From the NCBI RefSeq assembly GCF_011759385.1, contig NZ_JAARLY010000004.1, positions 248,001 through 312,000 on the forward strand: a stretch of DNA of 64,000 nucleotides, written 5' to 3'. The stretch's first letter is position 1. Each line of letters starts with the position of its first letter. A model generated the notes under the pieces. The model was not told the origin of the DNA, searched no databases, and saw only the letters and a list, made by a program, of their open reading frames with translations. The stretch comes from Oleiagrimonas sp. C23AA. GTDB lineage: Bacteria; Pseudomonadota; Gammaproteobacteria; Xanthomonadales; Rhodanobacteraceae. This document shows, in pieces, positions 17,313-28,227 of this stretch. A program made the translations under genes and the position numbers.

Positions 17313-17879
17313 ATGACCACCTTCACCAAGTACACCGCCGAGACCGCTCCGGAAGCCGCCCGCGCCGGGCTGGCCGCCACCAAGGCCGCCTTTGGCTTCA
17401 TTCCCAACCTGCAGGCCAACATGGCCGAATCTCCGGAGCTGCTGGCCGGGTATTCCACCCTGTGGGACCTGTTCTCCAAGACCACACTCACCGCGCACGA
17501 GCAGCAGGTGGTCTACCTCACCTCCAACTTCGAGAACAACTGCCACTACTGCATGGCCGGCCACACCACCCTGGCCAAGATGCAGAAGATGGACCCGGCG
17601 GTGATCGCCGCGCTCCGCGCCGGCACCGAGCTGCCGGACGTGCGCCTTGAGGCGCTACACGCCTTCACCCGCAAGGTCGTGGCACAGCGCGGCTGGGTGT
17701 CCGATGCCGACACCGATGCCTTCATCGCCGCCGGTTACACCCGCCGCAACGTGCTCGAAGTGGTGCTGGGCGTCGCCACCAAGGTGATGAGCAACTACAC
17801 CAACCACATCGCGCATACCGAGCTGGACAGGTTCATGGCCGGCAATGAGTGGACCAAGCCCGCTCAGGCCGCCGCCTGA
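17313..17879 (+). CDS. Carboxymuconolactone decarboxylase-family protein (AhpD-like)
   Basis: 188 residues. The AhpD/CMD core holds the redox motif CHYCMAGH (Cys77, Cys80, His84), the signature of AhpD-like alkylhydroperoxidase-associated proteins that use thiol chemistry. CAGGAG precedes the ATG; the longer upstream reading crosses the terminator and operator and is rejected. It heads a second unit with an enoyl-CoA hydratase-like gene, a (broken) thioredoxin-fold peroxiredoxin and an SDR. The pairing of CxxC proteins suggests peroxide or electrophile detoxification. Confidence 0.92.
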   Translation: MTTFTKYTAETAPEAARAGLAATKAAFGFIPNLQANMAESPELLAGYSTLWDLFSKTTLTAHEQQVVYLTSNFENNCHYCMAGHTTLAKMQKMDPAVIAALRAGTELPDVRLEALHAFTRKVVAQRGWVSDADTDAFIAAGYTRRNVLEVVLGVATKVMSNYTNHIAHTELDRFMAGNEWTKPAQAAA

Positions 17880-17945
17880 GCCCCTCCGTTGCTGGCGACC
17901 GGACTGCACACGCCATCCCTCACCACCTCTCTCAAGGACACCCTC

Positions 17946-18716
17946 ATGTCACGCTTTGATACCTACCGCGATCAGTACCCCAACGCCCGCCTGACCCGCT
18001 CGCCGGAAGGCGTGCTCGAAATCGCCCTGCACACCGACGGCGGCAAGCTGATCTTCAACGGCCACACCCACGAGCAATTCGTCGACCTGTTCCACGACGT
18101 CGGCAGCGATCCGGACAACCGCGTGGTGATCCTCACCGGCACCGGCGATGCGTTCATGGACGAGATCAACCCCGAAGGCTTCGACTTCTTCAGCCCGCGC
18201 GGCTACGACAAGATCTACCGCGAGGGCAAGAAGGTGCTGATGAACCTGCTCGACATCGAGGTGCCGCTGATCGCCGCACTCAACGGGCCGGTGCTGCTGC
18301 ATTCGGAGTACGCGCTGCTGGCGGACATCGTGCTGGCCACACCCGAGACCGTCTTCCAGGACAAGCCGCACTTCGACTTCGGCATCGTGCCAGGCGACGG
18401 CGTGAACCTGCTGTGGCCGGAAGTGATCGGCAGCGTGCGTGGACGCTATTTCCTGCTGACCCGCCAGCGGCTCGACGCCGAGACCGCCAAGGCCTGGGGT
18501 GCCGTGAACGAAGTCGTGCCGACGGACCGCCTACTGGCTCGCGCCCATGAAATTGCCAGCGAGCTGGCGAAGCTGCCGCCGCTGACCAGCCGCTATACCC
18601 GCATCGCGCTGACCCAGAAGCTGCGTCGGATCGTCGACGAAGGCGCCGGCTATGGCCTGGCGCTGGAAGGCATCAGCGCTGCCGAGGTGGCCCGCTCGAT
18701 GCATCCGTCCGCCTGA
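17946..18716 (+). CDS. Enoyl-CoA hydratase/isomerase family (crotonase) protein
   Basis: 256 residues, usual crotonase length. The start at MSRFDTYRDQYPNARL has an AAGGA site; an upstream in-frame ATG lies within the spacer. Crotonase blocks are visible: VVILTGTGDAFMDEI, PLIAALNGPVLLHSEYALLADIVLA (oxyanion hole region) and FDFGIVPGDGVNLLWPEVIG. The usual catalytic glutamates are not clearly placed, so hydratase activity on a CoA ester is uncertain. It follows the CMD-like gene by 66 bp. Confidence 0.88.
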   Translation: MSRFDTYRDQYPNARLTRSPEGVLEIALHTDGGKLIFNGHTHEQFVDLFHDVGSDPDNRVVILTGTGDAFMDEINPEGFDFFSPRGYDKIYREGKKVLMNLLDIEVPLIAALNGPVLLHSEYALLADIVLATPETVFQDKPHFDFGIVPGDGVNLLWPEVIGSVRGRYFLLTRQRLDAETAKAWGAVNEVVPTDRLLARAHEIASELAKLPPLTSRYTRIALTQKLRRIVDEGAGYGLALEGISAAEVARSMHPSA

Positions 18717-18784
18717 TGTGACCGGCAGGCGGGTTGCGCGGCAAACCGCCTGCCATGCCTCTTCCCCTCTTCCAAGGATTTCCC

Positions 18785-19451
18785 ATGTCACTGCAAGACA
18801 AACTCGACGCCTTCAAGGCCGACTTCGAGGCCGGCAAGCCGCCCTACAGCGTGCCGCGCGCGGTCATCGACATCATGCATCGCGCCACCGCCGAGCTGAA
18901 AGCCTCCGGTGCGGCACAGAAGGCACTGAAGGCCGGCGACAAGGCGCCCGCCTTCACGCTCAACGATCCGGATGGAAAGCCCGTGTCCTCCACCGAGCTG
19001 CTGCGCAAGGGCCCGCTGGTGGTGACGTTCTACCGCGGCGTGTGGTGCCCTTACTGCAACATGGAACTGCAGGCGCTGCAGGCTACGTTGCCGGACATCC
19101 TCCAGGCCGGTGCGAGTCTGGTGGCGATCTCACCCCAGATCGCTTCCAACAGCCGCAAGTCGGTGCGCCAGAACGCGCTGACGTTCCCGATCCTGTCCGA
19201 TGCACACAACGACGTCCGCCGCTGCCTTCGGCCTGCGCTTCGAGCTGCAGGACTACCTGGTGGATCTCTACAAGTCGCTCAAGAACGACCTGCCTGCATT
19301 CAATGGCGATCCGAGCTGGACGCTGCCGATGCCGGCGCGCTACGTCATCGCGCCGGACGGAACGATCGCCTACGCCGAGGTGAATCCGGATTACACACGT
19401 CGCCCCGATCCGTCGGAGATGCTCCCGGCGATTCGCAAGGCCGCGGCCTGA
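18785..19451 (+). pseudogene. AhpC/TSA-family peroxiredoxin, frameshifted
   Basis: A peroxiredoxin-like protein of ~221 residues is split across two frames. The first part starts MSLQDKLDAFKADFEAGKPP and contains the redox site GVWCPYCNMEL (Cys88, Cys91). Homology then changes frame near SDAHNDV: removing one C at 19216-19217 restores GAC GTC GCC GCT GCC and continues VAAAFGLRFELQDYLVDLYK to a TGA at 19449-19451. So there is a single +1 insertion in an otherwise perfect gene. It may be a recent natural mutation or a sequencing error. AAGGA precedes the ATG. Confidence 0.85.
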
Positions 19452-19497
19452 CTACATGCATGCCGCTCGCCGAACGGCGACCGGCACAGGAGGCTTC

Positions 19498-20214
19498 ATG
19501 TCACGCACATTTCTTGTCACCGGTGCCAGCAAGGGAATCGGTCTTGCACTCTCCACCCGACTCGCCGCTTCCGGGCATCACGTGGTCGGCCTGGCGCGCA
19601 CGGCGCCCGCCGAGTTTCCAGGCACCTTCGTTGCCGTCGACCTCGGGGACGACGCAGCCACCGGCGCGGCGCTGCGGGACGTCACGCAGCGTTTCGAGCT
19701 GGACGGTGTAGTCAACAATGTCGGTCTGGTCCGCCCTGCGTCGCTCGTCGATGTGACGCTGTCGGCCCTGGACGAAGTGTTGCGGGTCAACCTGCACCCC
19801 GCGCTTCTCGCCATGCAGGCGGCGTTGCCCGGCATGCAGGCACGTGGTTGGGGACGCGTCGTCAACGTGTCTAGCCTGACCATTCTCGGCATGCCCGATC
19901 GCACGGCGTACGCGGCCGCCAAGGCGGCCAAGGTCAGCTTCACCCGCAGCTGGGCGCTGGAACTGGCAGGCGCTGGTATCACGGTCAACGCGGTGGCACC
20001 GGGCCCGACCGAAACCGAACTGTTCCGCGCCAACAATTCGCCCGGCAGCGAAGGCGAGCGACGCTACCTCTCCGGTGTGCCAATGGGCCGATTCGGCACG
20101 CCCGAAGAAATTGCCGCGACCATTGCATTTCTGTTGTCGGACGAGGCCGGGTTCATGACGGGCCAGACCCTGCATGTCGACGGCGGCGCCTCACTTGGGC
20201 GAGCGGCGTTCTGA
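19498..20214 (+). CDS. Short-chain dehydrogenase/reductase (FabG-like)
   Basis: 238 residues starting [21 protein letters not shown] with a perfect AGGAGG site. The TGASKGIG cofactor motif is at residues 8-15, NNVG replaces the usual NNAG, Ser is in NVSSLT, and YAAAKAAK carries YxxxK. The C-terminus ...[17 protein letters not shown] is typical of 3-ketoacyl-ACP-reductase-like SDRs. It is the last intact gene of the unit that begins with the CMD-like gene. Confidence 0.93.
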   Translation: MSRTFLVTGASKGIGLALSTRLAASGHHVVGLARTAPAEFPGTFVAVDLGDDAATGAALRDVTQRFELDGVVNNVGLVRPASLVDVTLSALDEVLRVNLHPALLAMQAALPGMQARGWGRVVNVSSLTILGMPDRTAYAAAKAAKVSFTRSWALELAGAGITVNAVAPGPTETELFRANNSPGSEGERRYLSGVPMGRFGTPEEIAATIAFLLSDEAGFMTGQTLHVDGGASLGRAAF

Positions 20215-20225
20215 CGCCGCACAAC

Positions 20226-20255
20226 GGACTCGCGGACGGAACCCGCCACGAGTCC
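20226..20255 (+). terminator. Hairpin after SDR
   Basis: GGACTCG and CGAGTCC pair 12 bp after the SDR stop, with an inner GCGG/CCGC extension. No T-run, so termination is uncertain. Confidence 0.35.
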
Positions 20256-20344
20256 GACCATGCTCTGTCCCCGCGCCTGCCGACGTCCATCACATCATGC
20301 CGGAGACGCTTCCGGCCACTTATCTGCATTCGAGCGGAATTTCC

Positions 20345-20596
20345 ATGTCCAACATCCGCTACCACACGGCCAACGTGGACGGCTTCAATGTCTTCTACCG
20401 CGAAGCCGGTTCGCCGGATTCACCCAAGCTGCTGCTTCTGCATGGCTTCCCCATAGCGGCGGGGGCGCGGGCATTCAGGCGAGACCTTCCGCAAGCGGAG
20501 CTTCATCTGCTGGATGCCGGACATTTCGCGTTGGACGAACAAAATGACTCAGTGGCACGGCTGATGCTCGCGTTCCTGGCGCGAGCGCTGGTCTGA
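20345..20596 (+). pseudogene. Alpha/beta hydrolase with internal in-frame deletion
   Basis: An 83-codon frame joins the first ~37 residues of an alpha/beta hydrolase ([24 protein letters not shown] oxyanion motif) directly to its last ~45 residues ([20 protein letters not shown] with the catalytic His, then [10 protein letters not shown]). The ~200 middle residues, including the nucleophile elbow, are absent. Family members are about 290 residues. The join near 20456 is in frame. The product cannot form the fold, so this is a deletion remnant. Confidence 0.8.
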
Positions 20597-20798
20597 TTCG
20601 CGAAGATGTGCCAGGGCAACATGGCTGATCCCCGCGCGACAGTCCGGGTGCCGGCGATGCTGAAGGCTGACGCCAGATGTATCGGGCATCAGCAGACGGG
20701 GAGCCATGGTTGCGTTCGTTGAAGCAAATCGGTCAAGCGACGTTGACCTGACTCACTTTGCGGCCGGATTCAACCAGACAGCTACGGAAACGAGCATA
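20597..20798. other. Spacer without recognised feature
   Basis: About 200 bp between the hydrolase remnant and the tRNA terminator. No gene, repeat or structured RNA was recognised. Confidence 0.4.
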
Positions 20799-20826
20799 CA
20801 AAACCCCGCAATTTGCGGGGTTTTTT
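20799..20826. terminator. Bidirectional terminator after tRNA-Ile2
   Basis: CCCCGC-AATTT-GCGGGG flanked by AAAA and TTTTTT. It ends the minus-strand tRNA transcript and would also stop read-through from the left. Confidence 0.75.
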
Positions 20827-20867
20827 GCCAGTACGTGGACCAGCTCGGACAACATCGGACGCGTATG

Positions 20868-20943
20868 TGGTGGGCCCACCAGGACTCGAACCTGGAACCA
20901 AAGGATTATGAGTCCTCTGCTCTAACCATTGAGCTATAGGCCC
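20868..20943 (-). tRNA. tRNA-Ile2 (anticodon CAU, lysidine-modified)
   Basis: 76 nt with encoded CCA. All four stems pair: acceptor GGGCCTA/TGGGCCC, D stem GCTC/GAGC, anticodon stem GAGGA/TCCTT with loop CTCATAA, T stem CCAGG/CCTGG. The anticodon is CAU. The short D loop (AATGGTTA) and TGG-type variable loop match bacterial tRNA-Ile2, whose C34 is changed to lysidine by TilS to read AUA. The other CAU tRNA in the window (56751) has the elongator-Met acceptor stem. Elongator Met is the alternative label. Confidence 0.85.
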
Positions 20944-20959
20944 TTGCGCAGACCGGAAA

Positions 20960-20988
20960 GTGTACCCGTTTGGCTGGCACGGGTACAC
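20960..20988 (-). terminator. Hairpin between rarD and tRNA-Ile2
   Basis: GTGTACCCG and CGGGTACAC make a perfect 9-bp stem with an 11-nt loop, 10 bp after the rarD stop on the minus strand, followed by TTTCC. It may terminate rarD or separate it from the tRNA. Confidence 0.45.
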
Positions 20989-20998
20989 GTTTCGGTGG

Positions 20999-21952
20999 TC
21001 AGCGCGTGGCGGTATGTGCGGTCCCGGCGCGCGCGGTCCGTTGGCGGCGGTTGCGGCGCAGTGCATCGGTGCTTAGCACCATCAACGCGGCCCAGATGAT
21101 GGCAAAGCCGATCCAGCGCGAGGCCGGCATGGCCTCGTGGTTCACCCACACCGCGATCAGGAACTGCAGGCTGGGCGCGATGTACTGCAACATGCCGACC
21201 AGGCTCAGTGGCAGGCGACGCGCGGCCGCGGCGAAGAAGGTCAGCGGCGTGGTGGTAATGATGCCGGTGGCCAGCATCAGCAGCACGCCGGCGGTGCCGT
21301 GTGTGGTGAAGTGGGTCTGGCCGCGATGGTCCAGCCAGGCCAGCGCGATCAGCGCCAGCGGCGACAGCAGCAGGGTTTCCACGGTCAGGCTGGCGACCGC
21401 GCCGGTGCGCCGGCCGGCAAAGCTTTTGGCCAGGCCGTAAAGGCCGAAGGTGCCGGCCAGGGTCAGCGCCAGCCACGGCGGATGGCCGTAGCCGATGGTG
21501 ATGATGGTGACCGCCACCAAGGCCATGCCCATGGCCAGCCACTGCGCGGTGTGCAGCTTTTCGCGCAGCACCATGACACCCAGCAGCACCGTCAGCAGCG
21601 GGTTGATGAAATAACCCAGCGAGGCCTGCAGCACTTCGCGATGGTTGGCCGCATATACATAGGCCAGCCAATTGGCGCCGATCAACGCTGCCGCCATGGC
21701 CAGGCCGCCGAGCTGACGCGGGTTGCGCAGCACCGTGATCACTTGCCCCAGCTGACGCCGGAATAAGAGGATGGCCGTGCACAGCAGCAGCGACCAGATC
21801 GCCCGATTGGCCACGATTTCCAGCGGCGAGGCGTAGTCCAGCAGCACGAAGAACAGCGGCAGCACGCCCCAGATGCCATAGCAGGCAAGGCCAAAGGCGA
21901 GGCCGGCGCGGCGCTCGTGCGCGCTTTGCAGGTGAGAGTTGGCGTTGGTCAC
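20999..21952 (-). CDS. rarD: EamA-family transporter RarD
   Basis: 317 residues with about ten hydrophobic helices in two EamA repeats. RarD signatures are clear: GLACYGIWGVLPLFFVLL at the N-terminus, NWLAYVYAANHREVLQASLG and GYFINPLLTVLLGV. RarD is a drug/metabolite superfamily inner-membrane protein; the transported compound is not established. The start is GTG with no strong ribosome site. It lies downstream of rpoD on the same strand but is separated by a terminator. Confidence 0.92.
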   Translation of the reverse strand: MTNANSHLQSAHERRAGLAFGLACYGIWGVLPLFFVLLDYASPLEIVANRAIWSLLLCTAILLFRRQLGQVITVLRNPRQLGGLAMAAALIGANWLAYVYAANHREVLQASLGYFINPLLTVLLGVMVLREKLHTAQWLAMGMALVAVTIITIGYGHPPWLALTLAGTFGLYGLAKSFAGRRTGAVASLTVETLLLSPLALIALAWLDHRGQTHFTTHGTAGVLLMLATGIITTTPLTFFAAAARRLPLSLVGMLQYIAPSLQFLIAVWVNHEAMPASRWIGFAIIWAALMVLSTDALRRNRRQRTARAGTAHTATR

Positions 21953-22004
21953 GGTGTCAGCTTGGGCGGAAGAGGGCTTGGGTGTAGCGCTACAGGCGCT
22001 GCAA

Positions 22005-22030
22005 TGAAAACGCCCGCCAAGAGGCGGGCG
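22005..22030 (-). terminator. rpoD terminator
   Basis: On the minus strand CGCCCGCC-TCTT-GGCGGGCG is followed by TTTT, 30 bp after the rpoD stop codon. A standard intrinsic terminator. Confidence 0.8.
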
Positions 22031-22060
22031 CTTGCAATCTTACCGGTCCGGGCGATGCAG

Positions 22061-23947
<1,887 letters not shown>

Positions 23948-24159
23948 GGATGCAACCGGGTGGGCGCCAGAACCTTTCAGTCTAGCAAAGTGGTGATTTT
24001 TTAACCAGTATCAAGCGTGGCCTTTTTTCGGGGCATACGCCGAGCCCGCGGGCTTCACGCGTTGCTGGCCGAAGGGCCGACAGGTCATGGCGGGCCGCAT
24101 CTGGCTTGAGGCATCGAGCCATCGGGCCTTGCGCCCGTCTCGTGCCCGGATCACGCTCA

Positions 24160-24600
24160 TCAGCGCGCCTGGAGCCAGAAGGTTACCGGTCCGTCATTGA
24201 CCAGACCTACCTCCATATGGGCACCAAAGCGGCCAGTTTCCACCCCCGGGTGCATCTGACGTGCCCGCGCGACCAGTTCGTCGAAGCGCTGGCGGCCCAG
24301 TTCGGGCGGCGCGGCGCGGGTGAAACTGGGGCGCATGCCCTTGGCGGTGTCGGCGGCCAGGGTGAACTGGCTGACCAGCAGCAGGCCGCCACCGGTATCG
24401 CGCAACGAGCGATTCATGCGGCCTGAGTCATCGGCGAAGATGCGATAGCCCAGAAGGCGTTCCAGCATACGTTCGACCTGCGCCGGGCCATCGTCCGGCT
24501 CCACCGCCACCAGGGCAAGCAGGCCGGCACCGATGGCGCCCACGGTTTCGCCTTCCACATCGACCTGCGCTCGGCTGACTCTCTGGATCAGGGCAATCAA
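24160..24600 (-). CDS. dtd: D-aminoacyl-tRNA deacylase
   Basis: 146 residues, exact family size. It removes D-amino acids (and glycine mischarged on tRNA-Ala) from tRNA. Family motifs are complete: [15 protein letters not shown] at the N-terminus, [20 protein letters not shown] in the middle (SQFTL) and the Gly-cisPro region [12 protein letters not shown] at the end. The start is TTG with GGGAG 6 nt upstream; the longer upstream reading is not dtd sequence. It lies 212 bp before rpoD and is divergent from the acyltransferase gene. Confidence 0.95.
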   Translation of the reverse strand: MIALIQRVSRAQVDVEGETVGAIGAGLLALVAVEPDDGPAQVERMLERLLGYRIFADDSGRMNRSLRDTGGGLLLVSQFTLAADTAKGMRPSFTRAAPPELGRQRFDELVARARQMHPGVETGRFGAHMEVGLVNDGPVTFWLQAR

Positions 24601-24698
24601 ACAACACTCCCGGGGCAACGGCCTGTCGGCGCGCAGTCTAGCTTGTAATGTGCCTGATGCCACAGACTGCCGGTGGCAGCGGCTACAATCGTTTGCCT

Positions 24699-25592
24699 AT
24701 GCGTCCTGACATTGCTCTTCTCTATTTGTTCCTGCGTGTGGCGGCCCTACTGCCACTGCGCGCGCTGCATGCCGTCGGTGCCGGCATCGGTTCCTTGATG
24801 TGGCGCTTGAAAACACGCAGTGCGCATTATGCATCGGTGAACCTGGCCATCGCGCGTCCCGAGCTGGAGGCCGCAGCGCGATCGGTGCTGACCCGCCAGG
24901 CCTTGCGGCAGGCAGGGCGGTCGGCGGCCGAAATCGTCAAGGTCTGGGGCATCGGCGCGCACCGCGCGCTGGGACTGGTCAAGGAAGTACGCGGCGGTGA
25001 GTTATTCGAAGCCGCGCTGGCTTCGGACAAGGGTGTGATCATCGCTGCGCCGCACCTGGGCTGCTGGGAGCTGCTCAACTACTGGCTGTGCTCGCGTACC
25101 GAGATGGCCATTCTCTATCGCCCGCCGCATATCCAGGCACTGGAAGCCTTGCTGCGCAAGGTGCGCGCCGGACTGGCGCCCGAGCAGGTGCGCGCCGAGG
25201 GCGCCGGGGTGCGCACGCTGTTCAAGCGCCTGGCCAGCGGTGGGACGGTGGGCATCCTGCCCGACCAGAAGCCGCGTCAGGGCGAAGGCCAGTTCGCGCC
25301 GTTCTTCGGTCGAGATGCGCTGACCATGGTGCTGTTGCCACGCCTGGCCGCACGCACCGGCGCCACCGTGCTGTACGCCTTTGCCGAACGCCTGCCGCGC
25401 GGCGAAGGCTTTCGCATTCATATCCTGCCCGCGCCCGAGGGCGTGGATGCAGCCGATACCCAGCTCGCCTGCAAAGCGCTCAATCAGGGCGTCGAACAAT
25501 GCGTGCATCGGGCTTTCAGCCAGTACCAGTGGCACTACAAGCGCTTCAGCGTGCAACCGCCGGGCGTGCCCAATCCCTATCGGTCACCTTGA
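24699..25592 (+). CDS. Lysophospholipid/lipid A acyltransferase family (LpxL/HtrB-like)
   Basis: 297 residues. An N-terminal hydrophobic anchor (ALLYLFLRVAALLPLRALHAV) precedes the LPLAT domain with HLGCWE as the HX4(D/E) catalytic motif and the GTVGILPDQKPRQGEG block. LpxL/LpxM enzymes add secondary acyl chains to lipid A from acyl-ACP at the inner membrane. The ATG at 24699 is used; the 17-residue upstream extension looks non-coding. Its stop overlaps the 3' end of the convergent glycosyltransferase-like gene by 9 bp. It adjoins the LPS cluster, consistent with the role. Confidence 0.9.
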   Translation: MRPDIALLYLFLRVAALLPLRALHAVGAGIGSLMWRLKTRSAHYASVNLAIARPELEAAARSVLTRQALRQAGRSAAEIVKVWGIGAHRALGLVKEVRGGELFEAALASDKGVIIAAPHLGCWELLNYWLCSRTEMAILYRPPHIQALEALLRKVRAGLAPEQVRAEGAGVRTLFKRLASGGTVGILPDQKPRQGEGQFAPFFGRDALTMVLLPRLAARTGATVLYAFAERLPRGEGFRIHILPAPEGVDAADTQLACKALNQGVEQCVHRAFSQYQWHYKRFSVQPPGVPNPYRSP

Positions 25593-27203
25593 TGAGCCTG
25601 GTGCCGTCCGCAGGCGGCACAAACGAAGTGGAGGGGCCGTGGGCCGGTGGTGTTTGTCGAACTCGATATTCGATTGAATCGGCTGACAGCTTTGGGCCAC
25701 CGGTATCAAGCCGGACATCGCTTGCAGCGTCTTGAGAGCATGGCTGTGATTGCGCACCAGGGCGAATAAGGGCCCCTGATGCTGCTCAATACGTCGCCTA
25801 CTGCGTTCCCAGAACTGGTGGCCGTGTGCGGTTGCGGTAAACCAAGTGATGCCTTCGAACTGAATCCGTGGGCCATGGATGAATGGCAGCAGGTAGGCAT
25901 TGGGCTGTCCGACCACAAGCACAAGGCTGTCTGCGGGGAGCCTGGGCGCTTGCACATCAAAGATCGGATCGGCGTAGGCGGTACGCGCCCATCTGGGGTA
26001 ATGGGTAAAGCCGGCCACCACGAGCAGTGCCGTTATCGCCAGCGCGATACGCCATCGCATCTGATGCCGTGGTCTCATGGCTGCGGCAATGGCGCGAAGC
26101 GCTCCCGCGATGGCCAGCCCACTCAGTACCTCGATCACGATGGCATAACGCAGGATGGAGAACAGCGCCAGCCAGCAGATATAGGCAACGACGCCAAACA
26201 CCCACAGCATGATGGCTGACCGATCTGGATGACGTCTTTTCAGGCCGGCATGGATGGCAAGCGCCAAGCCGGCCATGTATGCAAACGCCATGCGCGGATC
26301 GGACATGTACACCTCGGTGGTGTGATGTGCCTTATGAAACGCCCAGAACAATGGGTAGGCCAACCACTGGACCAGTCCATGAGGCATGAAGCGCAGGTCC
26401 CGGGTCGAGGTGTCACCTAGCCAATCCGACCCGAACACGTTGTTGAACATCGGGAAGATGGGGTTGCCGGTCATGTGAGCCAGGTGCCATGCCCAGGTGC
26501 CATAGGCCAGCACGAAGCCGAGCAACCAGCCGCCTCCCAGGGCCAGCACACCATACCAACGCCGGGGGCCCTTACCCGAGACTAGCCATGTGAGGCCCAG
26601 AGCGGGCACGTAGATGACTTGCGTGGGCTTGAGACCTGCGGCGATGCCGGCAAGGCATCCGGCGGCCAGCAGCCAGGCCATCGTTTGCCCCGTCGGTTGT
26701 TCGCGCAGGCTCCTGGCGTGCAGCATCATGCCGATGGCAGATAAGGTCGCCAGTGCCAGCGGCACTTCATTGAACGTGGTGCCAATTTGCGACACCAGCG
26801 CGGCCCCGGTACAGCCAATGATCAGTCCCACCATGTCCAGAGCGTCTGGGCGGCGTGCCTGTGAACGGGCCAGTTGCAGCGTGATCCAGCCGGTTACAAA
26901 GATGATCGCCCCGTAAGGCAGCCCCATCAGCGCGGCCAGCACGCGCGGCCAATGCGCCAGTGGACCCATGGCCAGCAGGTAGTACGGGATATCCGGCAGT
27001 GGATTGAAGAACGACTGCATGCCGGCCGGCGCCACGTCCTGGCCGTAGCGGTCATGCAGCCAGGCCCAGGCATTGGCCAGGTGGTAATTTTTCAGGTCCC
27101 AGTTGGCGTCCTGCTTGAGCAGAACTGATACCAGGGCACCAAAGCCCAGGCACAGCACAAGCGACAGCCAGGGACGGCGGCTGGCGCGTTCCAGCCAGGT
27201 CAT
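25584..27203 (-). CDS. Polytopic membrane protein, GT87/PMT-like glycosyltransferase candidate
   Basis: 539 residues with about ten hydrophobic helices and a periplasmic-type C-terminal tail after ~residue 410. The first loop has LKQDANWDLKNYHLANAWAW, an Asp-rich loop after TM1 like that of polyprenyl-phosphate-sugar-dependent GT-C enzymes. It overlaps the GT2 gene upstream by an ATGA (4 bp), and a dolichyl-phosphate-sugar-synthase-like GT2 next to a GT-C protein is a classic pair: one loads the sugar on the lipid, the other transfers it. The acceptor is unknown. The exact family is not certain. Confidence 0.7.
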   Translation of the reverse strand: MTWLERASRRPWLSLVLCLGFGALVSVLLKQDANWDLKNYHLANAWAWLHDRYGQDVAPAGMQSFFNPLPDIPYYLLAMGPLAHWPRVLAALMGLPYGAIIFVTGWITLQLARSQARRPDALDMVGLIIGCTGAALVSQIGTTFNEVPLALATLSAIGMMLHARSLREQPTGQTMAWLLAAGCLAGIAAGLKPTQVIYVPALGLTWLVSGKGPRRWYGVLALGGGWLLGFVLAYGTWAWHLAHMTGNPIFPMFNNVFGSDWLGDTSTRDLRFMPHGLVQWLAYPLFWAFHKAHHTTEVYMSDPRMAFAYMAGLALAIHAGLKRRHPDRSAIMLWVFGVVAYICWLALFSILRYAIVIEVLSGLAIAGALRAIAAAMRPRHQMRWRIALAITALLVVAGFTHYPRWARTAYADPIFDVQAPRLPADSLVLVVGQPNAYLLPFIHGPRIQFEGITWFTATAHGHQFWERSRRRIEQHQGPLFALVRNHSHALKTLQAMSGLIPVAQSCQPIQSNIEFDKHHRPTAPPLRLCRLRTAPGSSR

Positions 27204-28144
27204 GCGCGGTCCTCGCTAGGCCGCGCGGTGGCGGGAATGGCCAGATATGCCAGACGTTTGGCCTCGGTCCGTCCGCGTGTCACCGTGTCCAGAATCAGCC
27301 CGCAGACCAAAAACACCACTGCCATCACCATCAACCCCGAGCACAGGATCGCTGTCGGGAAGCGCGGTACCAAGCCGGTAGCCAGGTAGGTTTTGACCAG
27401 CGGAGCGGCCAGCAGCACCGAGACCAGTGCCGACACGGCACTGGCCAGTGAAAAGAACGCCAGCGGTCGCTCATCGCGGTAAAGACGCACCAGCGTGGCC
27501 AGGATGCGCGTGCCATCGCGCCATGTATTAAGTTTGCTGGCGCTGCCTTCGGGGCGCTCACCGTAGGGAGTGTCATGCTCGGCCACCGGCATGCGCAGCT
27601 CCAGCGCGTGCACCGACAGCTCCGATTCGGTTTCAAAGCCGCGCGCATGGGCTGGAAACGATTTGACGAAGCGTCGCGACATGACGCGATAACCGCTCAG
27701 CACATCGTTGAAGTGACGGCCGAAGAGCCGGCCCAGGAAGCCGGTCAGCAGGCGATTGCCCAACTGGTGACCGGCTCGGTAGGCGCCGCGCCCCTGATGG
27801 CGCCTGACGCCCACCACCATATCCAGCGGGCCTGAAAGTAATCGCTCGATCATCGCCGGTGCGCTGGCGGCGTGATAGGTGTCATCGCCGTCGGCCAGCA
27901 CGTAGATGTCGGCCTCGATGTCGGCAAACATGCGCCGGATGACCTCACCCTTGCCTTGTCGACTTTCGTGGCGAACAACGGCCCCAGCGTGTCTGGCGTG
28001 TTCGGCGGTATTGTCGCCGGAGTTGTTGTCGTAGACGTAGATGGCCGCTTCCGGCAGCGCCTCGCGGAAATCGGCGACCACCTTGCCAATGGCTGCCGCC
28101 TCGTCATGGCATGGCAGCAGCACGGCGATACGGGGGGAGCTCAT
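27200..28144 (-). CDS. GT2 glycosyltransferase, polyprenyl-phosphate sugar synthase type
   Basis: 314 residues. The GT2 fold occupies residues 1-~225 with IAVLLPCHDEAAAIGKVV, the DNNSGDNT nucleotide loop and VLADGDDTYHA (DxD-type metal site); two C-terminal hydrophobic helices (ALVSVLLAAPLVKTYLATG and MVMAVVFLVCGLILDTV) anchor it in the membrane. This is the layout of DPM1/ArnC/GtrB-like synthases, which make undecaprenyl-phosphate-sugar donors. It precedes the GT-C candidate with a 4-bp overlap, suggesting translational coupling. Confidence 0.9.
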   Translation of the reverse strand: MSSPRIAVLLPCHDEAAAIGKVVADFREALPEAAIYVYDNNSGDNTAEHARHAGAVVRHESRQGKGEVIRRMFADIEADIYVLADGDDTYHAASAPAMIERLLSGPLDMVVGVRRHQGRGAYRAGHQLGNRLLTGFLGRLFGRHFNDVLSGYRVMSRRFVKSFPAHARGFETESELSVHALELRMPVAEHDTPYGERPEGSASKLNTWRDGTRILATLVRLYRDERPLAFFSLASAVSALVSVLLAAPLVKTYLATGLVPRFPTAILCSGLMVMAVVFLVCGLILDTVTRGRTEAKRLAYLAIPATARPSEDRA

Positions 28145-28227
28145 AGTTCGGTCGTCCCTGGCAGTGCAGCGTTTGTGTGCCTGGCGTTTGGCGTCTTGAT
28201 CGATTCCATGGATCGAGGTCGGTGTGC

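Noticed and set aside
23948-24159. dnaG or rpsU remnant upstream of rpoD
   Set aside because: The spacer has no recognisable primase or S21 sequence.
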